Shown: positions 49,639 to 62,659, counted from the stretch's first letter. The stretch: DNA of 64,000 nucleotides from Mytilus californianus (GCF_021869535.1 NW_026262712.1:112899640-112963639); one strand, 5' to 3'. Translations and numbers: made by a program. Notes: generated by a model not told the origin, from the sequence alone.

Positions 49639-49933
49639 ATGGAATTACAACGTTGCATCCTTGCGTTGATTATACCTATTGTCTTCGGATACAGTACCTA
49701 CCCTAGACGTTATACGCGGGATAGCGACTGGGGGGACTGCCCTTCACAGTGTCAGTGTGTAACATTAAATTCTAGAGGCCCACGGGATTTGTTTTCAGAC
49801 TGGGCAAGTGATGAACCTTGGTACACCAAGACGTCTTTAGATATAAATTATCAACAGGATTCGGGCTTAGAAACCACAGGACGTAGCATGATCTGTCAAG
49901 GTCTACGCCAGCTTCCGACTCCACTTCCAAAAG
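49639..49933 (+). CDS. LRR gene exon 1: signal peptide and LRRNT cap
   Basis: 295 coding bases, ends in phase 1 before the donor GTAAGA. Encodes the signal peptide, an arginine-rich stretch (YPRRYTRDSDWGD), the CxxxCxC cap motif and a long insertion before the last cap cysteine (SMICQGLRQLPTPLPK). The insertion (residues ~43-80) is longer than in a standard LRRNT. Confidence 0.85.
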
Positions 49934-52900
49934 GTAAGAAAAAAGATGAAATTTATGATAATATATTTGCCTGTCTTTTATTATCATTGAACTACTTTTG
50001 CATCTGTATACACTGCTGTGTTGGTATTTGTTCCATAACTTCCTTCCCCGACTTTGGCTGTTAGATATGGGACTTTTTGCTGTTTTACACGCATTTTACT
50101 ACATTTTTGGCTTGTTACGTCCCCATTGAAGGTTAATCTTTGCAAAAGATGCTAATGGAACTGAAACCGCAGGCCAATAGTCGCGTTTTTCATAGAGGCA
50201 ACTTTAGTTTTTCAATTTATTAGTAACCCACAATAATTATATTCCCATTAGGATATTTTTTTCATTTTTGTTTAAATTTATAACTAATACCTGCCAGAGA
50301 AATGCTTTAAATTAATAAACACACAAGTTTATGATAATCACAGAGATAGTTTTTCTTCTTTCATTTTATTTGTTTGTGCTAATTATTACCACAGGCCTGC
50401 TTTTAGAATTTCTAATATAAACGACTGTCATCCGTACATCCTTGTTACTATATTTAAAAGAAACGATGAAATTTAATGATAAAGTTGTTTTGTCATTTCT
50501 TAGAAGTAATATACATATATATATTAACTCTTTTTGTTGCGAATTTCCTTAATCAGATGTTAGTGAAATGTATTTCAAGTCTTATTACGTTCGTTTAGGA
50601 GAACTGAAAAACCTAAAAACTGTGAATTAGGAAGCTACAGAGGAATCAGAAGTGTAGATTTGTTACATAGAGACAAAAGACTATGCAGTTATATTATACA
50701 GTTTTGTCACTTATAATTACTACAGAATTATATAACATGCCTAGCATATTGTCTATAATTCTAACCATACCAGCCGACAATTTCTCTTCAACGGTTACAT
50801 TCTAATATTTGCTTATTTTATTGATAGCTTTAAAACATTCAGAGAAAAAGTTACCAACAGAAAAATAAAAATGTCAGGATAAAATAGTATAATAACGAAA
50901 AGAAATGTGAAGTCGTGCGTTATAGGACTACGATTATTGACTCTTAACATGAACAAGTCGTTAAAACAACCAGTTCAAACAATTTTTTTCTTTAAAAGTC
51001 AAACAATTTGAGTATTTTTCTAAAATAAAACACTGAAACTTCTACATGTCCGATATCTTTACAAATTGTCTGAGATTCAAAATAGTTAAAATGTTCAGTC
51101 ATATATACTTTGTTTGTAATTATTCATAACTAATGAAATCTTCCGATTTTGATTGAACGGTCTATAGCTAGCAACAAATCGATTCTGTGAAATGGAAATT
51201 TAACATGCAGTAAGTCTTAACTCTGCCAAAAATTTACATTCTTGAACAGCTAGCTTGTAGCCCCGCAGTGTTCATTTGCAAATGGTGTTCGTGTACAAAT
51301 CTTTTGTAACATTTGGTAATTGGTTGTCATTTTCATTGCATAAACAACATCATTTATTCGACCAAACAGTTAGTTCGTGACCTTTATGTGTTTATAACCA
51401 TTTATTGCAATTAAAATGATTCTAAATTACAGTATATTGTGCACTGCCAATATATTTTATTGATCATTTATTATATGTTTGACTGATTCTCTCATTTCCG
51501 TCAAGTAGCTTGTTCTGTATAATAAACTTTAATTTTGAAAAAATATATAACTTAATGTCAATATAAGAATTATATTTTATGATAATTTTCAAATATATAT
51601 ATATTAGAAAATATAGGCCAACTGAACGTCTGTCTCTATATAGGAGTGTATATAAAACTATTTATGAATACACGCTTAAAAAAATGTAATTCTGTCCTTG
51701 ACTTGTGAAAAAAATTAGCCATGGACCGGCAAATAGAGAATGTTGCATGGTTAAACATGTTTGTGAGCGCTCAACCCTCATTGTAAGCGTGGACAGTGAC
51801 TGTAACAATTCCATATGGCTTAATTCATCAGATCGGCACAAAGCATAACCACAACTAACAAAAATACAAGAGACCCACAGGTCCGATCTGAGAGTTCTTG
51901 CAGTCACCGGAAGTTAGTTAAAAGCTAATTACAAATACAGAAACAAATCAAACAATTATTATTCTAACGGCAACATACTTTAATCTTCAAGGGAGGTAAA
52001 TTGTACTTGGAGATCGTAATTGTCTCTACCAAGACCAGGGGAGGTAAATTGCACTAGGAGATCAGGAAGTCCATTTTTATTGACGATTTAATAGTTTACG
52101 GTACTTTTATTTGATGGTATCAAGTTGTATGTCAAGGCTAAGAAACGATGCAGGTACTCAACAAATCAGTAACTGTATCTAACAAATTATATACAACAAT
52201 TATTGCAGAATAAATTGGTCTGAATCAATTATTGCAGAATAAATTTTAGAAAATTTATCATTCGAAAACACTTAATAAATTACAATAATGAACATCGAAA
52301 TCAGAAAAAATACAAGTGTTCATATAATAAATGGTGTAAAGTGGTTTTCAACATGAAACTGACATGATTATATCCAGGATAAAGTATTATCCTGTTTAGT
52401 GAAAAAGTGTCAACGTTAAAAAAAACGTACAACATTATGCATGAATCATTCTTTTTTATGACAATTTAATTCAAACTTCAATTATTGTACAAACATTTTA
52501 TTGCATAATCGCATTGTAAATTGAACAACGGAGAGTAAAGTGTGATACATTTATCTGATAACTAGAGAGAAAACGTATCCATATTTGCCCCCCTGCTTCG
52601 GCTGTAAGCATAGACCTGCATGACAAATTAGCATTGACATTTGGTTTGTTTTCATTTGTAAAATATAGGCTTCCGCTATGTAAATAATAATTTGTGATTT
52701 TAAGAGTGTGCATGGGGTCCGACATTTGGAAAGCTTCTTTCTTTTTAAATTGATATACACATCGAATTAGGAAAACTTGGTGTAAAAATAGTCAATTAAA
52801 GGGTCAAATTCATTGTTATAAAGGTTATCGCTGAGGATTATCTGAAACTTAGGAAACTTCACACGATATTAGTCTTAAATAGAATGTTGCTGCTTAGAAG

Positions 52901-55900
52901 GAAGTTACTTAACAAATTGTGCTGTAATGGTGAAGGTTCGTCATCCGTATAAAAGATCAATACAGACTATGATATGTTTAGACCGTAACGGAATATTTAT
53001 ATCACGAATGGTGAAGGTTTCCTATTTTCAATTTTTTTTTTGGGGGGGGGGGGGGGGGGGCATAAAACAGTAAAAAGGTGCCTCCATACACTAGGCGCTA
53101 TTTTTACAATCTTTCACAAATACGACCGGTTTTTTTTCTTGAATCCTTGATCCGCCGCAAATGTATACCCCACATCTCCTTTTATTCATATTACCACGTG
53201 ATAAAACCTGCTCAGACCGCAAATTAATTGTGGCTACATGTAGTAAAATATTAATAATCATTTGTGTAATCATTTAGGTAATTTGTAAGATCTATGACAT
53301 TAACTTTGTCAATTTAAGTGAATATAAAGCACCGCACTCTATGTGAGGGATAGTCATCGATCATCCTGACTATAGTGTTGATTTTATTTACTAATCGCAC
53401 TTAAAACCACAAATTTATATTAACCGCAGCGCACAACCGTGACAATTCATTCGCAATTGATGAATTGTTTAGGGTATAAAGTTATAGATAAAATTCAAAC
53501 AGAAAGCAGGGGGTTTCAACAGTTCAACGGGTAAACTGATATATACAAAGACCTTAATTCTTTTCCACAAAAGTGTCATTTAAAGTCAACTACAAGTAAT
53601 AATTCAACGTGGTCCTGTATAAAATTACATTTCAGTGGACTCCTGAGGTCTACAAGTAGATTTGATGGGTCAGTTCTTTGTTTTATACTAACTGACAGAA
53701 GCCGTTTCAAACAATAATCATGTCGTTAATTTGCACCTGTACAGGTAAGACACTATTAATCCATGTCTACAGGTGAGAGAACTAAATCCATGTCTAAGTC
53801 CGTTGTTTGACGAATGTTTCCCTTTATATCGTCAATGTCTATAACCCAGACCTCTTGAAAGTGTAAATATCCTGTTGTAACTACTTATGCCAAGATCTTT
53901 TTAACCTATAATTATTAATTTATTAAGGAGATATCGTTAGCGTAGGCGTATGTGTAATTATAATAATTCACCATTTGCATAAATGAATCCTGATACATGT
54001 ATGTAATGAAAGTTTTAGACAAAATGAAACTAAAAGCAGACATCTTATTGGAATGCAGAACAAGGTTTAAAAATGATTCATATTAAATTATTTGTTGTAG
54101 AGAATTACATGTTAATTAAACATTGTAAGGTTCAATTTAGAATGTGGTATATTACTTTCTTACATGTCTACAGAAATATCACATTTTTGACAGATGCGTA
54201 AATCAATTAAGTTAGCCCGTTAAGTAGTTATCTGTTGTCATTATGTCCCGTCAGGGGCCCTTGATTGGAAATAAAGAACTTTGAACTATATACGTTTAGT
54301 TCAGTTTAGAACGTTACCGTATAGTGCCGTGCAACTTTTGAAGCAAAAAAACTTACTAAATTGAGAGGACGCGTAAAATCGTTTTACTACACAGATGTTC
54401 TTTCTTTGTTAAAATACTTGCTGGGAAAAGTATACATCTAAGATCATCTAACCTATTCTAACATTTTTAAAGTACAAGCAGACAACAAATTGCCGTCTAA
54501 AATACCCCAAAACAGACAATAAAGTGCCCTCTAAAATACCCAAATAGACAACAAAGTGCCCTCTAAAATACTAAAAACAAACAACAAAGTTCCTTCTAAA
54601 ATACCCATATCAATTCGGCATCCGTTATTACCATAAACTGTCAAACAGTAAGTTGTCCAGTTTGAAGTACGGTATCCCTTTTAACCTCTTGATGACCTTT
54701 CATTTGAAAATTTGTCCTTTCATTTATACAATAAATGAATCACTAGGCATTGTTTAGGATTGTGTTGTTGTTATCAAAAGAGCACAAAACAAGAAGGACG
54801 TTTCAATGTCTTGGCAGTATCAACAGCTTGAAGGTCTCGGCGGCTAACTGTTTACGCAGCTTAAAATTCTTTCTATAAACAATACCACATTAAATGGAGA
54901 GCTGGCTTTGTTTCGTTCTCAACACGACATCTTAAATCTCATCAAAAACTTGATCTTGACAATCCATATCATAAATATTGTTCCAATAATAGCAAAGGAT
55001 TGAAATTGTGACCTCTGAAACCTTGAATGACTGTCCCTTATTAATCAGATGAAAATTTTTAATCACTATAAATAAAAAAAAAAGAAAAATATCATTTATA
55101 TAAAGTAAAAGCATATACATAAACAATCATTATTATTGTAAAAATATTGTCTTAAAGGCTAAGAAAATGAACTGTATCAGACAATGGGTTAACATGATCG
55201 TGAAATTTAAACGCCGTTTTATAATGAAACTCAAACTTAAAAGTCTTCAATAACAGTCGGCATGCTGTAATAGCGAACTTCTATAATTGGTAGTAATTAT
55301 TACGGTAAAGGGATTCATGGGAGGAGTTGGAATTTAATAAATGAAATAACTAATGTGACAAGAAGCGAAAATAAATAATTTGCAAAAAGTTAGCATTATA
55401 AAATGAATATCCTGGCACATAAAGTACAAACAATTTTAAATGAAACGAAAGGAAAATATGATTTCCTATAGATTTAAGCAATAATGTTCGTTTCTCGCGA
55501 TCGCAACTCCTGAATGAAAATACTCAGACAAGAAAATTTTCCAATCCCAAAAACAATGAAATAATATCTCCTAAACTCACTGCGACAAAAAAAAATTATA
55601 TAAAAATCATAAAAGGATGCAATCAGATATTATATATCTAGCAAAGACAGACAACGCTGTAGCTTAAAGGAAAACAACAAAGCAACAAAATTATCAAAGC
55701 AGTAAGACAAATAGGTATAGATTGAACAGTATGACGCTCAGCCAAATATGTCATGTTCCTGTTGGTTTATGTTGTCCTTTGTGTCATATATGTTATGTTC
55801 CTGTTGGTTTATGTTGTCCTTTGTGTCATATATGTTATGTTCCTGTTGGTTTATGTTGTCCTTTGTGTCATATATGTCATGTTCCTGTTGGTTTATGTTG

Positions 55901-58900
55901 TCCTTTGTGTCATATATGTCATGTTCCTGTTGGTTTATGTTGTCCTTTGTGTCATATATGTCATGTTCCTGTTGGTTTATGTTGTCCTTTGTGTCATATA
56001 TGTCATGTTCCTGTTGGTTTATGTTGTCCTTTGTGTCATATATGTCATGTTCCTGTTGGTTTATGTTGTCCTTTGTGTCATATATGTCATGTTCCTGTTG
56101 GTTTATGTTGTCCTTTGTGTCATATATGTTATGTTCCTGTTGGTTTATGTTGTCCTTTGTGTTATATATGAAACCAGTTGTGTTGTAACTTTGTTAGCAA
56201 TTGTGCCATCACTTTGAAGCCGGTTGTGTTGTCACTTTGAAACCAGTTGTGTTGTAACTTTGTTAGCAGTTGTGCCATCACTTGAAACCGGTTGTGTTGT
56301 CACTTTGAAACCAGTTGTGTTGTAACTTTGTTAGCAGTTGTACCATTACTTTGAAACCAGTTGTGCTGTTACTTTGTTAGCAGTTGTACCATCACTTGAA
56401 ACCGGTTGTGTTGTCACTTTGAAACCAGTGTGTTGTAACTTTGTAAGCAGTTGTACCATCACTTGAAACAGGTTGTGTTGTCACTTTGAAACCAGTTATG
56501 TTGTAACTTTGTTATCAGTTGTGCCATCACTTTGAAACCAGTTGTGTTGTCACTTTGAAACCAGTTGTGTTGTAACTTTGTTAGCAGTTGTGCCATCACT
56601 TTGAAACCAGTTGTGTTGTCACTTTGAAACCAGTTGTGTTGTAACTTTGTTAGCAGTTGTGCCATCACTTTGAAACCGGTTGTGTTGTCACTTTGAAACC
56701 AGTTGTATTGTAACTTTGTTAGCAGTTGTGCCATCACTTTGAAACCAGTTGTGTTGTCACTTTGAAACCAGTTGTGTTGTAACTTTGTTAGCAGTTGTGC
56801 TATCACTTTGAAACCGGCTGTGTTGTCACTTTGAAACCAGTTGTTTTGTAACTTTGTTAGCAGTTGTGCCATCATTTTGAAACCGGTTGTGTTGTCAATT
56901 TGAAACCAGTTGTGTTGTAACTTTGTTAGCAATTGTGCCATCACTTTGAAACCAGTTGTATTGTAACTTTGTTGGCAGTTGTGCAATCATTTTGAAACCA
57001 GTTGTTTAGTCACTTTGAAATCAGTTGGTTTGGGGATGAAATTCGATATGTAATAAAGGTTGGAAGAAAGATAAAATTGCAACTCCAGCAAAAGGGACAT
57101 ATTTAGTGGTCAATAAGAAGTTGGAGAAAATGACTGTCCGAGTAACAATATACAATACACAACGATTTCATGCATCAACACAACTAAAACAAAGATTTAA
57201 TCAATCATGAATTTGCAGACATCTTAAAGATGAAAAAGTATTTGTTGTGAGATAAACATAATTTGCCAATCACTTGTAATTTACTGTTTCAACAGTTTTA
57301 ACTGCAGGATGTGGCAGCTCTATTTTTAACAAGGCACAAATATACTAAATCCCAAAAACATTTTACGTTTGGTTTGCATAAATGAAAAGTTATAACAAGG
57401 ACACATTTAGTACATACAATGAATCATGGATTTGTAATTAGACTATAATACTAGACATAGGAAATAAAAGTCAACATTTCCATGTAGAAAATTTCAAAAT
57501 ACAACTTCAACGTAAAACATTTCGTTCCGGTAAAATATATACCATGCAACGACCTTGCTACGGTTTCATTGAATTCTAAATCAGGTCACATGACAGATAT
57601 ACCTTGAGGTTTAACATCTCGGGAACCAACCTTTTCCTGTGAGGTGTTGACGGTAAACAAAAGATGTCAGTGCAGAGCGCAGTATGATTTACAACAAATC
57701 TTTTTAACTAAAATCCTTTATTGTGTGTAGTAAACCCCTTTGTAACACTTTTTACAATACAATGCTTATACCCCTGTATTAGCCGATTTAAAAAGTAAAT
57801 ACACGGAACATAACCACAAAAGAAAGAAAGTAAAAACGATGAGACAGGCTATTTGTCTTTTTCTTTAAGGGAGCCACGACCAGACTGCTGGTACTCATAT
57901 TAATTATATGTTGACACACAACATCGTATTTTAACATATTTAAAGGTTTAGATTAGCTGCATAATTTTGTTGTTGTTGTATTTTCGCAATGATTTTAATC
58001 AGCCTTACGATTGATTCCGTGTTTTATAGAAATAAATATTGTTTATATAAGTGGAAAAAGAAAAGTTGCAGATATATATTAGTGTAGGTATGGTTAATAC
58101 ATCTTATAAAAAACTTTTTGTCTGTAAGTTTACAGAGTCGACAACCTTATAATATAATTAATTTCAAATATGAATTTTCTATAGTAGTTTGCTTTGGATG
58201 AATAAAGGTACTCAAGCAAAAGAAAAATATGAAAATGTTATAGATATGGAATCATTTGTATACATATGTGCACTGACTTTAAGGATTTCAACACCAATAC
58301 TGACATTGTAAATTAATCCACTTGGATTAGTATTGTTGTTTCATTTATAATTAATTTAAAGTTAATTCATAGCCCCGAGTTAGATTTTAACTTTAGTTAG
58401 TAAGATATTCATATTTCATCTGAGACTAATACATGAGCTATAACAAATAAACCTATATACCTCTGGTCAAAGTTTTACTCGCATTTCAGATGGAATTACA
58501 AGAACATATAATAGAATGATTTGAAAATTAATATACAATTATTTATATTAAGATATGGGGATTAATTAAATGACAGATTAAAGAGAAAAAAAATACAATA
58601 ACATCTAAGGGTTACTTTAAACATTTTGACTGTTAACAATAAGATTAAGATGGCAGGTACAAAGATTACCTTGCAGAAACTGACACATATTGAGCTGCCA
58701 GGGAGATTTGTGTCAGGTCTCATCTAAATGACAGTTAAACTGTAAAATATGAGGACAGTATTACACGGAGAAAATTAATGTCCTGCGCATTCTCCATTCT
58801 CCATGCTCTTAAGAAGTAAGCCTTTGACGAGTTTCCAAAAATATGCATAAACTGTCTGGATTTTATTTCTTTAGCTATAAAACTGGATATCATTTGACAT

Positions 58901-61900
58901 GAATTGTTTTCTGAACTGAAGTGTTGCCTTTAAGGACTATAAAATACTCTTTAAAATATAGACAAGGACGTTTTTATGTCATTTTGAAATATGAGAAAAA
59001 ATATTGAAATGAAATTAATATTAGTAAAACTTATTTTTCTTTATACATTGTACCTCAATAAAATGATAAGAAAACGACCATAAAACCTGGTTTAATTAAA
59101 GTTTTCAATACTAAAAAAATAATGTTCTCTCGAAAAGTAACATTAATAATGATATATGTTGAAACGAATTAAATCGCAAAATATGAATTCGAATTCCGTT
59201 TTGTTACACATTACAAACCTACCCCTTTAATAGTTATCACGTATGGCAATCTTGACGTACTTTGTCACACATATTGTACAAAAACTAATTTATGAATGAA
59301 AATTTACATACTATTGATATACATTTTTATGAATGAACTACCGTATAAAATTTTTCATTCAAGCGATTATTTGGCCGCTATCGTTGATGGTATCATGTTT
59401 CAGAAGCCTTGGTACTTAGACAGATCATGTTAATGCCGTTGATTGTTTGTGAAGCAGGTTATGATTGGATGTTCCCACAAAGATATAACCGATTATAGAG
59501 CTTATTCATATCTATTTACTCTTATCATAGAAAAAAGTTGACATTTTATATAAAGGTGGCGATAAATATGACAAAACAATTTATCTTAACGATACAAACA
59601 ACTGAACAGAGTTCTGTACTTTAAAGTCTCTATAAATGTACTTTAACTTTATCACTGCAATAGAAAAATAAAGTTTTACAAATAGATTTACATCAATTGT
59701 TTTAACACAGCAATAACTCCCTTAACATCTAGATATATAATACGAACACTACAAAGTATGATTTTAAATTCACTTTATAGTTTTTCTTAGGCAACAACAG
59801 TAGAAAAATAACCGACTAGCCTTTTAATGTGAAGAACAGCAATAAAGTCATATTCCCATTTATATATCTGAATACCATTCATTTTCCCAACCACCTGGAC
59901 GTAAAGCAACCAACAATCAATCAATCATTTTCTAAACATCTCTACCTTTCTATTTAAAATAAATAGGACATTGTATTGTTCATTAGATCTAACAAGGTAC
60001 ATAAAGACTAACGGTGGTCTTTCTAGTTAATTCACAGATGTTTACAAACCATGCTTATTTTATTCATTGTTGAAGGCCGTACGGTTGCCTATAACTGCTT
60101 ACGTCCACTTCATTTGAACTCTCATGGATAGTTGTCTCATTGGCATTCATACCACATAGACTTATTTTTATATCAATTTAAAACAAAAATCATGTAATTT
60201 CATTTTGCTTACTTAATAAGTTTTAAGTGGCATCTAACCCGGCTACTACATTTGCTACTCAAATCCTTTTGCATTATGGAAATCAATGCCTGTCTATAAT
60301 ATGTATCACTTTTTGTTTTCAGACGTCACAAAGATGGTCATCTACGGAGATAGCAGTCACGTGGCCGAGCAATCAAGACAGCGCGATTCCCCACAAGATC
60401 AGCATTTGAAAACGATATCAGATACCCAGCTCCGATATATCGATAGACATGCGTTCCGTGGAAATGCGTTGCTTCGTGAATTGATCTTATCTGGGAATAA
60501 TATTGGCGTTTTGTATCCATTTATTTTCCACGGATTAAGAAACCTGAACATATTATCCATTCAAAATAATAATGTTCAACATTTGTCAGCTGCCGTTTTT
60601 AACGGACTAAGCCAGCTACAGGAATTGAAACTTAGTGATAATAAAATCCGATTTCTACCGTCTACTGTCTTCACTTACCTTGTCGACATGAAGGCTCTTT
60701 ATCTAAATGGAAATAAACTCAGATCCGTACAAAAAGAATTGTTTTCTTCCATGACAAAACTAGAAAAACTTGATCTGTCCAGGAACAACATATCTGATTT
60801 CTATGACGAGGTATTCGATCAAAACATGGCTTTGAAAGAGCTCTTACTTGATGGCAACAGACTTTGGATGATCAGACCGAGATGGTTTAAGAATTTATAC
60901 GCACTGCAGAGCTTATCAATAAGAGGTAACGAAATAACGCAGTTATACCCGGATTCGTTCATGAATTTGATGAACTTGCAGGACTTACTTCTATCTGCAA
61001 ACCATATTAGTTTAATTCATACAGGTGCGTTTAGAAATTTGCAGGATTTGAAGGTTTTAGACTTGTCAACAAATGATCTATCGGAAGTGTCGAAAGCAAA
61101 TCTTCTTGACCTAAATGCACTGCGGGAATTATACCTTTCGTCGAATAGACTAACAAATCTCGGGAACGAAACGTTTGAAAAGTTTGAAACTCTTATACGA
61201 TTAGACGTTTCTAGGAACGACATAGGAGAAATAGAACAGAAAGTGTTCTTATCACTCCGACAACTCCAATATCTAGACATATCACATAATAAATTACAGA
61301 AGATCGCCAAGGGTATATTTACCGGATTAAAGGAGATTAAGGAATTAAAAATAAATGACAACTTCGTCGGCGTTATAGAAAATGGGGCATTTAATGTCAA
61401 CGAGAAAGATCATTTATCAAAACTCTCCTCACTTAGCCTCGCTAACAATAATCTAAAAAGATTATCCGCACTTACTTTCCGAGGCATTCCGAATCTTAAA
61501 GTGTTAAATTTAGAAAATAACAAACTCAGACGAATGCATAGCATGGCATTTGTGGAATTCACTAAACTCGCCTCACTTTCTTTACGGAAAAACAAGATTA
61601 AGAACCTAAATAATGGTATTTTCCATAACCTAAAACACTTAATAGATTTAGATATTTCAGAAAACAAAGTGAAACAAATAAGCGGCAACATGTTTATCGG
61701 ACTTGACAATTTAGAAGAACTTCAAATTGGTAAAAACCAAATTCGATCAATTGATAAAGATGCATTTAAAGGTTGTCCGAACGTCGTAGAAATTGACCTT
61801 CAGCATAATATGCTGATAAGTTTTAATTTTACAATTCTGGAACATTTGTCTCAGATTGCTACACTTGATTTGAGTAATAACCAAATCTTCTGGGTGGACG

Positions 61901-62592
61901 TGAAAGCTAACTTGTATTTAAGACTGAAAGACATAGTTCTATCCCATAATAATCTGCAGACGATGAGTAAACGAATCGTGAACCTGCTGGGATCGTCATC
62001 ACTAATGTCTATTCAGGGGAATCCATGGAAGTGTGATTGTAACCTTGGTTGGATAATGGACCCCTCCATCAATAAACGGGTGAAGTTCGACATGTTAGAC
62101 GAAGCAATGTGTAAGACTCCATCAAAACTCCATGGATGGAAGGTATGGATCGTTTTATTATTCAATATTTTAAATATGTCAATGTTTTTTCTTCCTTCAA
62201 TTTATTGACAGTATGTGAAAACAGACTATGATTCCCAGTTGGCAAAAATAGTTGCACTTGATATACGAAATATTTCTTGTATATTATTTTCTATATAATT
62301 ACGTTCTATAACTACATGTATAGATTTTTTAACAAAAACTCTTTTTTTATACCACACACATGCAGTTTATCAATATTAAGGGTTTTTTTTTATTCGAGTG
62401 TTAAGTTTCCAGTTAAATTGTACTATTTAACTTTGTTTTGTACATAGTATTACAGACAATTATATTTTACAGATTTCAGATCTTACCACCAAAGATTTCA
62501 CATGTAAACAACCTATTAACGACAGAGAACGAGTAGATGTGACGTGCAGTGATGGACCATTTAACAAAAAGACGTCCAATAATAAAAAGTAA
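49639..62592 (+). CDS. Secreted/surface leucine-rich-repeat protein, 3 exons
   Basis: Join 49,639-49,933, 60,323-62,142, 62,473-62,592 (744 residues). Signal peptide at 1-19 (MELQRCILALIIPIVFGYS). LRRNT cap with C34, C38, C40 and C86. About 21 tandem LRRs of 24 residues from roughly 148 to 657, of the form LxxLxLsxNxixxlxxxxFxxLxx typical of extracellular proteins. LRRCT cap NPWKCDCNLGW with C669, C671, C695 and C716. Both introns obey GT-AG and restore the frame, and the LRRCT is completed only by splicing. An ATG 30 bases upstream (49,609) is in frame, but the second ATG has the better context (AAGATGG) and gives a clean signal peptide. N-glycosylation sequons include NETF and NFTI. No transmembrane, TIR or kinase segment is seen, so it is probably an extracellular binding or matrix protein. 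Architecture is like acid-labile-subunit, chaoptin or LRRC15-type proteins, but no orthologue can be named. Expressed status unknown. Confidence 0.88.
51715..51930 (+). repeat. Dispersed repeat B fragment (distal part)
   Basis: 'tggttaaacatgtttgtgag', 'cgctcaaccctcattgtaag', 'cagatcggcacaaagcataa' match the second half of the copy at 9,740-10,110. Confidence 0.55.
53030..53165. repeat. Dispersed repeat F remnant with G-tract
   Basis: T-tract, then a G-tract of about 20 (53,041-53,060), and at the far end 'cttgaatccttgatccgccg', a diverged version of the F terminus. Confidence 0.45.
54481..54608. repeat. ~33-bp minisatellite, 4 diverged copies
   Basis: Units start at 54,481, 54,515, 54,547 and 54,580 with the common core 'caacaaagtgccctctaaaa' plus 'tac'. 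Confidence 0.8.
55746..56170. repeat. 42-bp minisatellite, 10 copies
   Basis: Ten nearly identical units starting tcatgttcctgttggtttat and ending 'tcctttgtgtcatatatg'. Because 42 is a multiple of three and the unit has no stop on the plus strand, all three plus frames are open for about 150 codons (one reads ICHVPVGLCCPLCH repeated). No start context, codon bias or domain supports a protein, and the array lies inside intron 1. Confidence 0.95.
56169..57031. repeat. 23-bp monomers in a 69-bp higher-order array
   Basis: The basic 23-mer comes in three kinds in fixed order: tttgaaaccagttgtgttgt+aac, tttgttagcagttgtgccat+cac, tttgaaaccggttgtgttgt+cac. The trio (69 bp) repeats about 12 times, with a few shortened trios. 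A 175-codon minus-strand ORF (56,459-56,986) follows from 69 being divisible by three and is not taken as a gene. Confidence 0.93.
59893..59930 (+). repeat. Dispersed repeat D tail fragment
   Basis: 'cctggacgtaaagcaaccaa' then 'caatcaatcaatca', the 3' tail of family D without the body. Confidence 0.5.
60050..60175 (-). repeat. Dispersed repeat B fragment
   Basis: 'cattgttgaaggccgtacgg', 'tacgtccacttcatttgaac', 'gttgtctcattggcattcat'. It lies only ~150 bp before the exon 2 acceptor. Confidence 0.65.
60323..62142 (+). CDS. LRR gene exon 2: all LRRs and most of LRRCT
   Basis: 1,820 coding bases without a stop, encoding residues 99-705. The first ~48 residues (KMVIYGDSSHVAEQSRQRD and on) bridge the cap to the repeat array, then 21 LRRs follow with almost invariant 24-residue spacing; one (IKELKINDNFVGVIENGAF) carries a five-residue insertion. 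The exon ends after HGWK at AAG before GTATGG. Having all the repeats in one exon is unusual when repeats arise by exon duplication and suggests an old retro-type or intron-poor array. Confidence 0.92.
62143..62472 (+). other. LRR gene intron 2 (330 bp)
   Basis: Phase 0, donor GTATGG, acceptor tatattttacAG. If retained, the frame runs on to TGA at 62,206-62,208 with a hydrophobic end (VWIVLLFNILNMSMFFLPS). Confidence 0.75.
62473..62592 (+). CDS. LRR gene exon 3: end of LRRCT and stop
   Basis: 39 codons (ISDLTTKDFTCKQPINDRER and on) plus TAA at 62,590-62,592. C716 completes the LRRCT; C730 is an extra, possibly unpaired, cysteine. The C-terminus is lysine- and asparagine-rich. The stop overlaps a good donor sequence (GTAAGC at 62,589), so a further exon cannot be excluded. 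Confidence 0.75.
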   Translation: MSDLTTKDFTCKQPINDRERVDVTCSDGPFNKKTSNNKK

Positions 62593-62609
62593 GCTTTTAT
62601 TTAGCTTAA

Positions 62610-62615
62610 AATAAA
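62610..62615 (+). terminator. Polyadenylation signal AATAAA
   Basis: Canonical hexamer 18 bases after the stop, giving a very short 3' untranslated region if used. Confidence 0.5.
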
Positions 62616-62659
62616 GCCTTAGATACCACAGTCTTCCTATAATCCACACGAAGGGTTAT

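Larger units (their letters stand above)
49934..60322 (+). other. LRR gene intron 1 (10.4 kb)
   Basis: Donor GTAAGA, acceptor ttttgttttcAG, phase 1. It houses a B fragment, an F fragment, three tandem arrays and long AT-rich stretches without genes (about 49,990-51,700; 53,170-54,480; 57,032-59,890). Small tandem pairs also occur at 52,008-52,070 ('gggaggtaaattg') and 52,200-52,250 ('caattattgcagaataaatt'). Confidence 0.8.

Noticed and set aside
55722-56217. Three overlapping plus-strand ORFs of about 150 codons, one cysteine-rich
   Set aside because: A 42-bp unit without stops opens all three frames at once; the array is inside intron 1 of the LRR gene.
56459-56986. 175-codon minus-strand ORF with 23-residue repeats
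   Set aside because: Product of the 69-bp higher-order repeat; no start context or domain.
61017-61709. Antisense ORFs inside the LRR exon
   Set aside because: Shadows of the strongly supported plus-strand LRR coding sequence.
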